DNA of 50,552 nt. Origin: Staphylococcus cornubiensis (GTDB lineage: Bacteria > Bacillota > Bacilli > Staphylococcales > Staphylococcaceae). Position 1 is the first letter of the stretch; each line of letters opens with the position of its first letter. The stretch is from assembly GCF_900183575.1 (NCBI RefSeq), contig NZ_FXUZ01000014.1, forward strand, positions 1 through 50,552, written 5' to 3'. The notes under the pieces were generated by a model. It was not told where the DNA came from. It made no database searches and saw only the letters and a list, made by a program, of their open reading frames with translations. Below, piece after piece: positions 19,595 through 27,993 of the stretch. The position numbers and the translations under genes were made by a program.

Positions 19595-21535
19595 ATGAAA
19601 ATGAATGTTGAAGGAGATAGCTTTAACATTACAGATATTCAAGAAGACCAGTTAATCCTTGAATACGATGGACGTCAACAAAAATTTGAACAGGAAGGAC
19701 ATCAGTTCAAAATTTCTTATGAAGCATTACAAGAAGTATTAACTAAAAAGAATGAACCGCTTATTTTTCAAACCGCAGAGGGTCAACCCTACATTGTTAA
19801 AGGTCAATTGGTAGAAGGATTTAAAGCGGGTCGTATTGCTAAGGGAAAGGCGACTTATACGCTATATGTGAATGAGAAGCGAGAGTTGTGTGTGATTTAC
19901 AACAAAAAACCTAGCATTTTAAATTTTTATCACAGCGCTTGTCGCTATCAAGGGGTGACGGTTGAAAATGATGTGCTTAACATTCATGTGATTTTTACAA
20001 CGGTGCACTACAAGCCTGTATCCATTAAAGGAAAGATAAAGGTGAGAAATAAAGATACCGAAGTCATTTCAACGGGAATTGTACATCAAATTCAACAAAA
20101 TCAAGATGTTTATGAAGTGACTGCAAGCTTAGTATTTGATTTGGTGGCAATTCGTAAATTACTTGGGGATACGATACCGTTTTATACATATAATAGTGAC
20201 ATATATGACATCCGCTTTAATTTTCAAATAGAGGATATGCCGATTTCTCAATTTTATCCAAAAGTGAAATTTCCAGTTGAAGACAAATATAAATGGCATG
20301 ACGAACATTGGATGTCATTGGATGAACATTTTAAGTTGTTATGTCGTCCGTATCCTACAATGAGTGGTAATCTAGCAATGCGTTTGATTCCTATTCCAAT
20401 GGCGACATATGAAGATTATACGAAAGGCCAAATCAAACGGTTGAATCAAAATGGCAAGAAAAATATCGTCTGTATTGAATATCCTGAAAAAGCACAAGAA
20501 AATGGGATGATTTTGTTTAAATGGCTCGTCAAACATTATCAGAAAAAGTTCAATATTTATTACATGGTGAGTTCTGAAAGTAAAGATTTAGCTAATTTGA
20601 CGGGCTATGAAGCACATATGATTTATTATAAATCACCGGAAAATCTAGCATTGATGCGAGAAGCGGATGTGATTTGTCACACGCATATGTCAGAGTATGT
20701 ATTGCCTTTTATTACGAATCAAACAGAAAAATATGTTGAAAAACCACATCGCGTATTTTTGCAACATGGCATTATTGGTTCTAAAGACGTGAGCAACTTG
20801 TACGGAAGAAAGGCACATGACCGCATTGCTGATTTATTTGTCGTTTCTTCGTATCGTGAGCAAGCATTAATTCATCGTGATTATGGCTTTAACAAGGATG
20901 AAATTATCGTTACAGGGCTGCCGCGTTTCGATAATGTGATCAACGAGAGAAGGAAATATATTAAAAAATATCGTCATCGTAAAAAAGTATTAGTGATGCC
21001 GACATGGCGACAAGGTTTGAACATTTATGATGATGAGAGATTTATACAAACCGATTATTATCAGGAGTTTCAAAGTCTCATTAATCATGAAAAATTGAAA
21101 GAAATGGTGGAGCAACACGGCTATGAAGTCGCGTTTTATTTGCATCGTAACTTTCAAAAATTTAGTCATTTATTTCATTCAGACTATGTTGAGATTTTAA
21201 GTGATCATGATCATGACGTCAAAGATTTGTTGGCAGATTACCAAGTGCTTGTCACAGATTATTCAAGTGTGGGGCTCGATTTTGCGTTAATGCATAAGAA
21301 AGTCGTCTATTTCAGGCCTGCGCACATTTTAGGGAAGGATTACGCACTTGAGCCGAAAGCATTATTGCCAGGCGAGGTTGTCACGTCACAAGATGCGTTG
21401 ATACAAACACTCCAACATACCACTATGTCAAAAGTGTATCGTCAAAATTTAAAACAACTTTATGAATACGCTGATCGACGTGCATGTCAACGCATTGCTC
21501 AAGCGATGATTCAACGTTTTAGTTTGAAAGATTGA
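19595..21535 (+). CDS. CDP-glycerol glycerophosphotransferase family protein (teichoic acid synthesis)
   Basis: 646 aa. The N-terminal ~240 residues are a beta-rich region without motifs I know. The C-terminal ~400 residues are the TagB/TagF-type GT-B domain: HRVFLQHGIIGSKD (near residue 390), GLPRFDNV, PTWRQGL, and LVTDYSSVGLDFALM (near 553-566) with the conserved DYSS acceptor/phosphate site. Such enzymes add glycerol phosphate from CDP-glycerol to teichoic acid primers at the inner membrane face. Which step (primer, polymerase or side branch) cannot be told. RBS AGGGAG precedes ATG 19595. It lies 260 bp ahead of fmtA, itself a teichoic acid enzyme. It is outside the classic tar cluster, so it is probably an accessory wall-polymer gene. 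Confidence 0.88.
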   Translation: MKMNVEGDSFNITDIQEDQLILEYDGRQQKFEQEGHQFKISYEALQEVLTKKNEPLIFQTAEGQPYIVKGQLVEGFKAGRIAKGKATYTLYVNEKRELCVIYNKKPSILNFYHSACRYQGVTVENDVLNIHVIFTTVHYKPVSIKGKIKVRNKDTEVISTGIVHQIQQNQDVYEVTASLVFDLVAIRKLLGDTIPFYTYNSDIYDIRFNFQIEDMPISQFYPKVKFPVEDKYKWHDEHWMSLDEHFKLLCRPYPTMSGNLAMRLIPIPMATYEDYTKGQIKRLNQNGKKNIVCIEYPEKAQENGMILFKWLVKHYQKKFNIYYMVSSESKDLANLTGYEAHMIYYKSPENLALMREADVICHTHMSEYVLPFITNQTEKYVEKPHRVFLQHGIIGSKDVSNLYGRKAHDRIADLFVVSSYREQALIHRDYGFNKDEIIVTGLPRFDNVINERRKYIKKYRHRKKVLVMPTWRQGLNIYDDERFIQTDYYQEFQSLINHEKLKEMVEQHGYEVAFYLHRNFQKFSHLFHSDYVEILSDHDHDVKDLLADYQVLVTDYSSVGLDFALMHKKVVYFRPAHILGKDYALEPKALLPGEVVTSQDALIQTLQHTTMSKVYRQNLKQLYEYADRRACQRIAQAMIQRFSLKD

Positions 21536-21610
21536 TTGTTTATCAGATAACAGCGTAAGTTTATGATTTCACAATAGTATGGCACAATAAAAATATAAAA
21601 CATTTTTAAA

Positions 21611-21664
21611 ATTGACACATTTCATGGTACACTTTATACAATACAATTGCTCAAATGTGTCAAT
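21611..21664 (+). promoter_or_regulatory. fmtA promoter embraced by a perfect 12-bp dyad
   Basis: A strong sigma-A promoter, TTGACA (21612-21617), 17 nt, TATACA (21635-21640), lies within an inverted repeat: ATTGACACATTT (21611-21622) and AAATGTGTCAAT (21653-21664). One arm covers the -35 and the other lies just past the expected transcription start. This looks like an operator pair or an RNA hairpin spanning the start. The regulator is not known from the sequence. Confidence 0.65.
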
Positions 21665-21796
21665 ATAGGTACATATGTTTAAACAGCGGCGTATTACATC
21701 AACACTTCAATTCTCCCAATTTATGCTACTTTTGGAGAATAACGCCAAAGTCAAATGACAAGTAAAGGTGGAGAATGGTAGAGGAGTAGAACAAAT

Positions 21797-23020
21797 GTGA
21801 ACAAAAGCAAAAAATCTCGACTTACTTATGTCATCATCAGTGTCATTATTATTGTCATATTCGTAAGTGGTTTTTATTTATACCACCAGTTTAAACTTTT
21901 GAATGAACAGGATCAATTGACGTTGCAAGATAGGAAGCAACATCAAAACACGCATACAGCTGAAAAAGCAAAAGAAATCCAACCGCTTGAAACAGTCGTT
22001 GATCAACAAAACCCTGTATACAATACGATAGATCAATATTTAGAAAGCGTGCAGTTTAACGGCACCATTGCAGTTTTTGAGAATGGTAAGTTAAAAATGG
22101 ATAAAGGGTACGGCTATCAAGATTTTGAAAATAAAACGAAAAACAGTCCGAATACGGTTTATTTAATCGGCTCTGCACAAAAGTTTCTAACAGGAATGAT
22201 GGTTAAAAAGTTAGAGCTTGAAAATAAAATCAATGTAAAAGATTCTGTAACAAAATACATTCCTGATTTTCAATTACCGCAAGATATTACGATTCAAGAT
22301 TTACTGAGACATCAAAGTGGTCTGTATAAATATAAGGGTTCAGATGATATTTCAGATTTAGATGGTGCGATTAAAGCCATTGAAGCACGGGGCATCGATC
22401 CTAAATATTATCATAAACATTTATACAATGACGCCAATTATCTTGTGCTTGCTAAAGTTATTGAAAATGTAACGCAAGAATCGTATGTTAAAAATTATTA
22501 TCGTTATATCGCAAATCCGTTTCGACTGATGCATTCTGGATTTTTCGATGATGAACGGTATAAAGGAAATATGGCAAAAGGGTATCGATTTGATAATGAA
22601 ACGCAAAATGTAGTCTATCGCGAACCGCATTACTTGAATCAGTATTATGGTGCGGGGAATTTATATATGTCAGCGCATGATATGGGCGTTTTAGTGAGAA
22701 AGTTGCAGACGAATCGCGTATTTCCTGAAAAAGTCACTATGCCATATTTACACGAATTATTGACGGTGCGTTATCCTGAAAAATATCGTTACGGTTTTTA
22801 TGTCTATAATGATTTTAACCGTATTAATGGTATTTTCTTCGGTCATATATTTACGACTTATTACAATGACAAATATATTATTGTATTAGGTACCAATTAC
22901 GATCAACCTAAACCGAACAACAATGAAGAACGCATTAAACATATTTATTTTGACATTTTAAAGCAGCACAAAATCATCAATCATCCTGGTGTGACAGTGA
23001 CTGTACCGAAATCGTCATAA
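21797..23020 (+). CDS. fmtA: Teichoic acid D-alanine esterase FmtA-like
   Basis: 407 aa, close to S. aureus FmtA (about 397 aa). GTG 21797 is used because GAGGAG lies 10 nt upstream; the overlapping ATG at 21795 runs directly into TGA. One N-terminal anchor helix (YVIISVIIIVIFVSGFYLY) is followed by an extracellular serine beta-lactamase/esterase fold. Catalytic Ser126 and Lys129 lie in GSAQK, with LLRHQSGLYKYKGS and HLYNDANYLVLAKVIE also conserved. FmtA removes D-Ala from teichoic acids and is linked to methicillin resistance. Here it follows a glycerophosphotransferase and has its own promoter with a dyad, and terminates at 23036-23080. Confidence 0.92.
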   Translation: MNKSKKSRLTYVIISVIIIVIFVSGFYLYHQFKLLNEQDQLTLQDRKQHQNTHTAEKAKEIQPLETVVDQQNPVYNTIDQYLESVQFNGTIAVFENGKLKMDKGYGYQDFENKTKNSPNTVYLIGSAQKFLTGMMVKKLELENKINVKDSVTKYIPDFQLPQDITIQDLLRHQSGLYKYKGSDDISDLDGAIKAIEARGIDPKYYHKHLYNDANYLVLAKVIENVTQESYVKNYYRYIANPFRLMHSGFFDDERYKGNMAKGYRFDNETQNVVYREPHYLNQYYGAGNLYMSAHDMGVLVRKLQTNRVFPEKVTMPYLHELLTVRYPEKYRYGFYVYNDFNRINGIFFGHIFTTYYNDKYIIVLGTNYDQPKPNNNEERIKHIYFDILKQHKIINHPGVTVTVPKSS

Positions 23021-23032
23021 ATGATACCAATA

Positions 23033-23080
23033 AAAAAGCGCAATGAATCTTAACGTGAAAGGTTCGTTGCGTCTCTTTTT
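23033..23080. terminator. Terminator after fmtA
   Basis: GCGCAATGAATCTT (23038-23051) pairs with AAAGGTTCGTTGCGT (23058-23072), with a T tract after it and T/A-rich sequence on the opposite side, so it also serves the converging DUF1722 gene. Confidence 0.85.
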
Positions 23081-23459
23081 ATAAGTCCATAATGGCACTT
23101 TGAAGTAGGTAAGGTTGTTGATATTTTTGAATCAGATTTTGAATGAATTGAATGCACGCATCATAAGTGACGATTCTTGTTTCAAGTTGAGTTAATAAAG
23201 AGGTATAACTTTCTTTTTCTGTTGGTGTAGCATCATGTTTGAAATATCCCCATAAATGTTGAAATGTATTAATAAAAGCTGAGTTGTCGATTGGTTTTGC
23301 TAATATTTCTTGAATGGCTGCTTTTATCGTTTTAAAAGACATCTTTTGTTTAATCAACATTTGAATCTCTTTATAATCTTTATAACTCCGCATCATGACG
23401 TTATATTTTTGATAGCGCCAATAGTTTTGGATTCTTGTAATTTCTTTCAACGTAATCAC
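23079..23459 (-). CDS. DUF1722 (YbgA-like) protein
   Basis: 126 aa helical protein. The central motif INTFQHLWGYFKHDATPTEK resembles the NVLQHLMGYFKK signature of DUF1722/YbgA, and the end (YQQPYLLQSAIMDL) matches the usual PWLAQQ...DP-type finish in position. YbgA has been tied to stress and thiouridine chemistry in some bacteria, but the function is unknown. ATG 23459 lies 1 bp after the stop of the GNAT gene upstream, so the two form an operon, and no extra RBS beyond the end of that gene is clear. Confidence 0.75.
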   Translation of the reverse strand: MITLKEITRIQNYWRYQKYNVMMRSYKDYKEIQMLIKQKMSFKTIKAAIQEILAKPIDNSAFINTFQHLWGYFKHDATPTEKESYTSLLTQLETRIVTYDACIQFIQNLIQKYQQPYLLQSAIMDL

Positions 23460-23460
23460 C

Positions 23461-23961
23461 TTAAGTATAATAAATTAACCAATGATCCTCGATATAATGA
23501 TTATCAATTTTACGCGCTTTTTCTTCTAAAGCTAAAAATTCAAAACCAAAGTTATTATAAAAAATTTTAGCGGCAATGTTATTCGATGCAACAGAAAGTA
23601 AAATATTCTCAATGCCATTTTCTTTTGCATAATTTATGAGTGCTTCTAATAATTGTTGTGCAATACCTTCATTTCGATATTGGGGGATGATATATAAACA
23701 TTCAATCATTGCTTTATGACGTTTTGTAAGTTGCAAAGTATAATTGAGATGAATAAACCCCACTAACACTTCATTCTCGAATGCACCAAATAATACTACG
23801 CGATCTTGATAATTTGGATGAAATAAAGCGTCAATGTTTTCAGATGTCAGATCAAGTTGTAAAAAAGATTCATGACTATTGGGCTCCGTTTCGATAAGTT
23901 GCACGTCGTCTATGAGTTGTTTAAATTGACTCAAATCGTTACGCGTCAATATTCTGATCAT
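23461..23961 (-). CDS. GNAT-family N-acetyltransferase
   Basis: 166 aa. ATG 23961 is chosen for its RBS GGAGGTGG; the longer frame to 24069 has none. The GNAT core is clear: strand GFIHLNYTLQL, then motif A as IECLYIIPQYRNEGIAQQLL (about residues 94-113) with the RNEG acetyl-CoA pyrophosphate loop, then SVASNNIAAKIFYNNFGFE (motif B). It transfers acetyl from acetyl-CoA to an unknown amine. The product C-terminus lies 1 bp from the DUF1722 start. No accessory domain is present. Confidence 0.85.
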   Translation of the reverse strand: MIRILTRNDLSQFKQLIDDVQLIETEPNSHESFLQLDLTSENIDALFHPNYQDRVVLFGAFENEVLVGFIHLNYTLQLTKRHKAMIECLYIIPQYRNEGIAQQLLEALINYAKENGIENILLSVASNNIAAKIFYNNFGFEFLALEEKARKIDNHYIEDHWLIYYT

Positions 23962-24282
23962 AGTGCCACCTCCAGTATGCTTTAAATCAAACCTTTCACT
24001 ACTAATCATAATCAAATACTTTTGGAAATTCAATGCTATTTGAGAATCTTCAGAATTTAAAAAAATCATTTATAAAAATAAATCCCTTTATCATTATTAA
24101 AATATAGCTCTGTATTAATGTAGCATAGGGTTTTAAAAAGCAATTAATAAAAAGCGGTTGTTAAAAATTCGACATACCGGTAAATAGAAAATTATTGAGA
24201 AGAAAAAATGAAGTAAAAATAACGATGAACTAGGGGGAACAATTTTTTCTATATCTATCTTGATTAAAAGGGGACTGAAAAA

Positions 24283-24305
24283 CCCACTTTTAAAAAGTAG
24301 CATTG
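24283..24305 (+). repeat. 23-bp direct repeat, copy 1
   Basis: Identical to 24543-24565; contains the near-palindrome ACTTTTAAAAAGT. The two copies are 260 bp apart. Confidence 0.8.
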
Positions 24306-24542
24306 TATATAAAAAGTAATTTGAGTTGGGATAAGGTAGTGTTGGAGTATAAATTCAATCTAAAATATTTCGCTTTTAATATCCAAGACGTATCAAAAAA
24401 GATTGCAAGAACTATTCGAGACGCCTGTTGGGATAAATTTAAGAATAGGCGGAAAGCGTGATGAGTAGGGAATAACACAAGTCGCGATTTGTCCGATCTC
24501 AATCCTAGCAAAAAGCCGATGTTGAAAGAACAAAAAAGCAAT

Positions 24543-24565
24543 CCCACTTTTAAAAAGTAGCATTG
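24543..24565 (+). repeat. 23-bp direct repeat, copy 2
   Basis: Identical to copy 1. Here AGCAAT (just before) and ATTGCT (end) also pair around it, forming a hairpin. Confidence 0.8.
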
Positions 24566-24644
24566 CTCTTTAGATTGCATACCGGGCCGAGGCTCCTAAG
24601 GGATAAAGTTGAAAACAAAATGTCGTCGTTTAACTTTGATGGTG

Positions 24645-24766
24645 GCTACTGTTTATCGCAGTAGCTGTCTGACTTCTCAATGCTTGTGCTTTTGAGAAGT
24701 CTAGTCAGCCTTGCGGGGGGAGTACGACGATATCTTCGTTACACATGAGATTTCTGTACTGCTCCC
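24645..24766. repeat. Three tandem hairpins (structured intergenic repeat or RNA)
   Basis: Stem 1: GCTACTG (24645) with CAGTAGC (24659). Stem 2: GACTTCTCAA (24671-24680) with TTGAGAAGTC (24692-24701), perfect. Stem 3: GGGAGTAC (24718) with GTAC-T-GCTCCC (24756-24766). The composition and the TCAGCCTTGCGGGGG segment between them recall multi-copy intergenic repeats of staphylococci, from memory. It may be an RNA or a terminator array. Confidence 0.5.
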
Positions 24767-24903
24767 GAAAATCCAATCCGGCATCATTAAATTAACGAAT
24801 TAAAACCAGCCAGATTGAGTTGAGACTTCAGTGCCTCGGAAAGCGAAATCATAGGTAGCAATCGTGATATATTAAGGAACCATCCTCAAGTAAATGTGCT
24901 TGA

Positions 24904-25323
24904 TTAATCTTCAACCGTCACATTCATACTAAACTCAATGTTGCCATTTGTCGCTTTTGAATAAGGACAAAATGCATGTGCTTCCTCTAAGCATTTCTCA
25001 GCATCTTCTTGTGACATATTTTTAACTCTCGCCTGAATATCCACACCTAACATTGGACTTTCTGAATTAGGATCATCCATTAATTTCACTGTTAAATCAA
25101 CGACCGGCTCAGCCTTACGGAAACCATTTCGTTTTAACATTAAGTCAAAAGCTCCATTAAAGCATGATGCATAGCCTGTAGCAAATAATTGCTCAGGATT
25201 TGTTTCGTCTTCTTTCGCGTTATCGGGTGGTGCTAATTTAAATTCTAATTTATTGTCATCTGTTTGAACGTGACCTTTACGTCCTCCAGTATTTGTTGCA
25301 GTTGTTTGATAAATTGTACCCAT
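24904..25323 (-). CDS. Organic hydroperoxide resistance protein, Ohr/OsmC family
   Basis: 139 aa from ATG 25323 (AAGGAGG upstream; a TTG one codon earlier is in frame). Ohr enzymes reduce organic hydroperoxides using two redox Cys: Cys54 in GYASCFNGA and Cys119 in AFCPYSKAT. The N-terminal [16 protein letters not shown] is also typical of Ohr. It is cytoplasmic and uses lipoyl or low-molecular thiols as reductant in the family. It faces away from the D-2-hydroxyacid dehydrogenase gene, with a 148-bp divergent region. No clear OhrR operator was identified. Confidence 0.93.
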   Translation of the reverse strand: MGTIYQTTATNTGGRKGHVQTDDNKLEFKLAPPDNAKEDETNPEQLFATGYASCFNGAFDLMLKRNGFRKAEPVVDLTVKLMDDPNSESPMLGVDIQARVKNMSQEDAEKCLEEAHAFCPYSKATNGNIEFSMNVTVED

Positions 25324-25471
25324 CAATAATTCCTCCTTGTTTCTTTATGTTTCATACTACTATTTACCCGATGAGATCGTTTTTAATCATAACGCCTTTT
25401 CAAAACGAATGGAATGGGCTATAGTTACTTTATTCAGAATTAACTGACATCTATTATGGGGGGATTAAACA

Positions 25472-26476
25472 ATGACGAAAATTAAAGTATTTGATGTAAG
25501 AGAAGACGAGTTACCAGCATTAGAACAATGGAAGGCAGCGCATCAAGTTGAAGTAGAGGTCGAACTGATTGAATCACCTCTAGATATTGAGCAATTAGCA
25601 CAATTGGCAGATGTAGATGGGATTTCAATTTCTCAAACGACGCAATTTGACAGTGCATTTTATAAAGTACTCGCTGACAATGGCATTTATCATATTGCGC
25701 AACGTTCAGCAGGCTATGATCAGTTTGATTTAGAAGCGGCAAATCTCGAAAATGTTAAAATTAGTAATGTACCAAGTTATTCACCACAATCGATTGCTGA
25801 ATTTGCTGTAACACGTACGCTGGAGTTAGTCAGACATACCGCACAAATTGATCGCAATATGGCTCAAAATGATTTTACTTGGAATTTAAATTTGCAAGGT
25901 CGAACAGTTGAATCACTAAAAATCGGGGTATTAGGCACAGGACGTATTGGTAGTCGTGCGGCGAAAATTTTTAAAGGTTTTGGTTCGGAAGTTTTAGCTT
26001 ATGACATCGCACCGGATGCAAGGTTAAAGGACGTTGTTACATATGTGGACAGTCTCGAAACATTAATTTCACAAGTAGACGTATTGACGCTTCACGTTCC
26101 GGGTTCTAAAGAAAATCATTATTTAATCAATGAAGCTGTTTTAAAATTAGCTAAACCGGGTTTGTTACTCATCAATGCAGCACGTGGTAGTGTGGTGGAT
26201 ACACAAGCGTTAATCCGGAGTTTAGAGGATGGTCATGTTGCTGGTGTTGCGATTGATACGTATGAAAATGAGGGTGCATATTTCAGATATGATTGGGGCA
26301 ATCGTGAATTGGAAGACGAAATATTAAAAGCATTGTTAAAGCATGATAAAGTGTTGCTTTCACCACATGTGGCATTTTATACTGATGAGGCCGTGAAAAA
26401 CTTAGTCGATATTCCATTAGATGATGTTTTATCATTTATCCATACTCGACAAGCACAAAATATTGTTAATCCATAA
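25472..26476 (+). CDS. D-2-hydroxyacid dehydrogenase (D-lactate dehydrogenase type)
   Basis: 334 aa. It uses NADH to reduce a 2-keto acid (probably pyruvate) to the D-hydroxyacid. NAD-binding GVLGTGRIGSRAA is near residue 152, the catalytic Arg in NAARGSVVD near 238, Glu in DTYENEGAYF near 264 and His in SPHVAFYTDEA near 298; the last two patterns are typical of D-LDH rather than phosphoglycerate dehydrogenase. QRSAGYDQFD also fits D-LDH. It begins after GGGGGG with ATG 25472 and is 21 bp ahead of aroD, so they are likely co-transcribed. The exact substrate is not certain. Confidence 0.9.
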   Translation: MTKIKVFDVREDELPALEQWKAAHQVEVEVELIESPLDIEQLAQLADVDGISISQTTQFDSAFYKVLADNGIYHIAQRSAGYDQFDLEAANLENVKISNVPSYSPQSIAEFAVTRTLELVRHTAQIDRNMAQNDFTWNLNLQGRTVESLKIGVLGTGRIGSRAAKIFKGFGSEVLAYDIAPDARLKDVVTYVDSLETLISQVDVLTLHVPGSKENHYLINEAVLKLAKPGLLLINAARGSVVDTQALIRSLEDGHVAGVAIDTYENEGAYFRYDWGNRELEDEILKALLKHDKVLLSPHVAFYTDEAVKNLVDIPLDDVLSFIHTRQAQNIVNP

Positions 26477-26497
26477 ATAGAAAAAGGTGACACATCA

Positions 26498-27223
26498 TTG
26501 AAAACACAAATTGTTGCGAGTTTAATGCCGTTAGAACAAACATTAACTCATGATGAATTAAGTAATATCGAACGTTACGCGAAGAATTTTGATATTCTTG
26601 AATTGCGAATTGATGGGATACCTGATTGTGAGGTAGCAATCGTTGAGCAAATGATTCAACAAATGACTGCACTTCCCGTCACATTTGAGTTACTTGTGAC
26701 TTATCGCACGTCTCAACAAGGAGGTAAAGGGGAATTATCACAAGCTGAATATTTACAGTTATTACGAGAGTTGTCAGCATTAGACAAGATAGATTTAATT
26801 GACATTGAATGGGAACCAAATCAAGAGAACCGTCGCGAAGTTGTTGAAGCGATTCATCAAGGCGGAAAAGTTTCGATAGCTTCTTATCACAATTTTGAAA
26901 CGACGCCTACAATTGAAGTGCTTAAGAAGACGTATTACCACATGTCAAAACTAGGTGCCAATCATTTAAAAATTGCAGTGATGCCAAAGAGTCAACAAGA
27001 CGTATTAACATTGTTACAAGCATTAAGTGAAGCGCATGAAGCATTGCAACAATGGGTAACAGGTATATCTATGGGACAACTTGGACTGATTTCGAGAACT
27101 GCGCAAAATACGTTCGGTGGTGCGCTATCATACGGTGCATTGTCTGATAGTGTAGCGCCAGGTCAACTCCATGTGGAAACGTTAGCGCAAGTATTGCCTC
27201 TATACAGTATATTTGAAAGTTAA
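26498..27223 (+). CDS. aroD: 3-Dehydroquinate dehydratase, type I
   Basis: 241 aa. It converts 3-dehydroquinate to 3-dehydroshikimate in the shikimate pathway, using a Schiff-base Lys. The catalytic His lies in ASYHNFETTP (near 130) and the Lys in NHLKIAVMPKS (near 158). LELRIDGI near residue 36 and GISMGQLGLISR near 188 are family motifs. The start is TTG 26498, preceded by AAAGGTGA; no ATG fits better. It follows the D-2-hydroxyacid dehydrogenase and precedes a nitroreductase gene, with a Fur-box-like palindrome in between. Confidence 0.95.
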   Translation: MKTQIVASLMPLEQTLTHDELSNIERYAKNFDILELRIDGIPDCEVAIVEQMIQQMTALPVTFELLVTYRTSQQGGKGELSQAEYLQLLRELSALDKIDLIDIEWEPNQENRREVVEAIHQGGKVSIASYHNFETTPTIEVLKKTYYHMSKLGANHLKIAVMPKSQQDVLTLLQALSEAHEALQQWVTGISMGQLGLISRTAQNTFGGALSYGALSDSVAPGQLHVETLAQVLPLYSIFES

Positions 27224-27239
27224 AATGCTGTCGTTTATA

Positions 27240-27258
27240 ATTGATAATGGTTATCAAT
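27240..27258. promoter_or_regulatory. Fur-box-like palindrome
   Basis: ATTGATAATGGTTATCAAT is an 8-3-8 dyad and contains TGATAATGGTTATCA, one mismatch from the 15-bp Fur core (TGATAATNATTATCA). It lies just ahead of the nitroreductase RBS. PerR boxes look similar, so the regulator is inferred. Confidence 0.6.
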
Positions 27259-27277
27259 AAAAGAGGGGTAGATAGGA

Positions 27278-27823
27278 ATGGAACTTCAAGAAGCTATTAA
27301 ATCAAGAAGAAGTATAAAGAAGTTCAAAAGAGACATGCATATAGATGAAGCGGCCTTAAAAGAAGCGATTTTTGATGCGGCAGATGCGCCTAATCACGGT
27401 ATGCGAGAACCTTGGCGTGTCGTATATGTACCAAAGCATAAGCTCGGTGAAATGAGCCGTGAAATATCGCGTTATGCTTTTCCGAGAGATCAAGAAAAGC
27501 AGCAAAGTCATTACGAAGCGGTGACAAACTTAGGTGGGTTTCTTGCGATTGTCATGAAATGTGATGCGCGACAACGCGAAGAAAATGAAAACTATCTCGC
27601 TGTTGGAGCATTTGCGCAAAATCTTCTGTTATTACTGTACGAAAAAGGAATCGGGACATGCTGGAAAACACCAGAATATATTTTTAAGCCTAAAGTGCGT
27701 GCTGCTTTTGGTGTAGGTCCAGATGAAAAGCTCATTGGTTTTTTATATTTAACCGATTTAGAGGAAGAAGACCATTATCGTAAAGTACCACGTCAAAATA
27801 AAGCGATGATTACAGAGTTTTAA
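27278..27823 (+). CDS. Nitroreductase family protein
   Basis: 181-aa FMN-dependent oxidoreductase resembling YdjA-type minimal nitroreductases. FMN-contacting KSRRSIKKFKRD is at residues 8-19, APNHGMREPWRVV at about 37-49, and the C-terminal GIGTCWKT and FGVGPDEKLIGFLYL are conserved. It reduces nitroaromatics or quinones with NAD(P)H in the family; substrate unknown. RBS AGAGGGG precedes ATG 27278. A Fur-like box lies within the likely promoter, suggesting iron or redox control. The gene ends before a GC-rich hairpin. Confidence 0.88.
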   Translation: MELQEAIKSRRSIKKFKRDMHIDEAALKEAIFDAADAPNHGMREPWRVVYVPKHKLGEMSREISRYAFPRDQEKQQSHYEAVTNLGGFLAIVMKCDARQREENENYLAVGAFAQNLLLLLYEKGIGTCWKTPEYIFKPKVRAAFGVGPDEKLIGFLYLTDLEEEDHYRKVPRQNKAMITEF

Positions 27824-27910
27824 AGGGGACTATTTTATCTCGCAATCCTATATAGAAACACGCGAATTGTTTGAGGCTGCATCTTCAAACAATGTCATGA
27901 ATTTAATATT

Positions 27911-27949
27911 AAAAAGAAGAGGCCGGGACATGTTGAAATGCTCCCGGCC
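27911..27949. terminator. GC-rich hairpin between convergent genes
   Basis: GGCCGGGA (27921-27928) pairs with TCCCGGCC (27942-27949). The T-rich tail is on the minus strand, so it mainly terminates the thioredoxin-like gene. Confidence 0.75.
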
Positions 27950-27993
27950 ATATCTATTGACGGACGTATATCCATTCTTAGTGATTATAAAGT

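Larger units (their letters stand above)
23962..24903. other. Gene-poor 0.9-kb region with repeats and hairpins
   Basis: No RBS-supported gene is seen. It contains a 23-bp direct repeat (24283 and 24543) and three tandem hairpins (24645-24766). A 96-codon open frame on the minus strand (24290-24580) starts inside one repeat copy and is unlikely to be real. The region may be a decayed insertion element or an interspersed staphylococcal intergenic repeat. Confidence 0.5.

Noticed and set aside
24290..24580. 96-codon ORF on the minus strand
   Set aside because: It starts inside one copy of the 23-bp repeat and ends in the other, has no convincing RBS, and its hydrophobic runs look like translated low-complexity repeats.
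15265..24903. A second copy of the ssrA 3' end (attR) marking an intact island
   Set aside because: I looked for the T-arm/acceptor sequence again in the accessory region and found none, nor an integrase gene, so no island boundary can be drawn.
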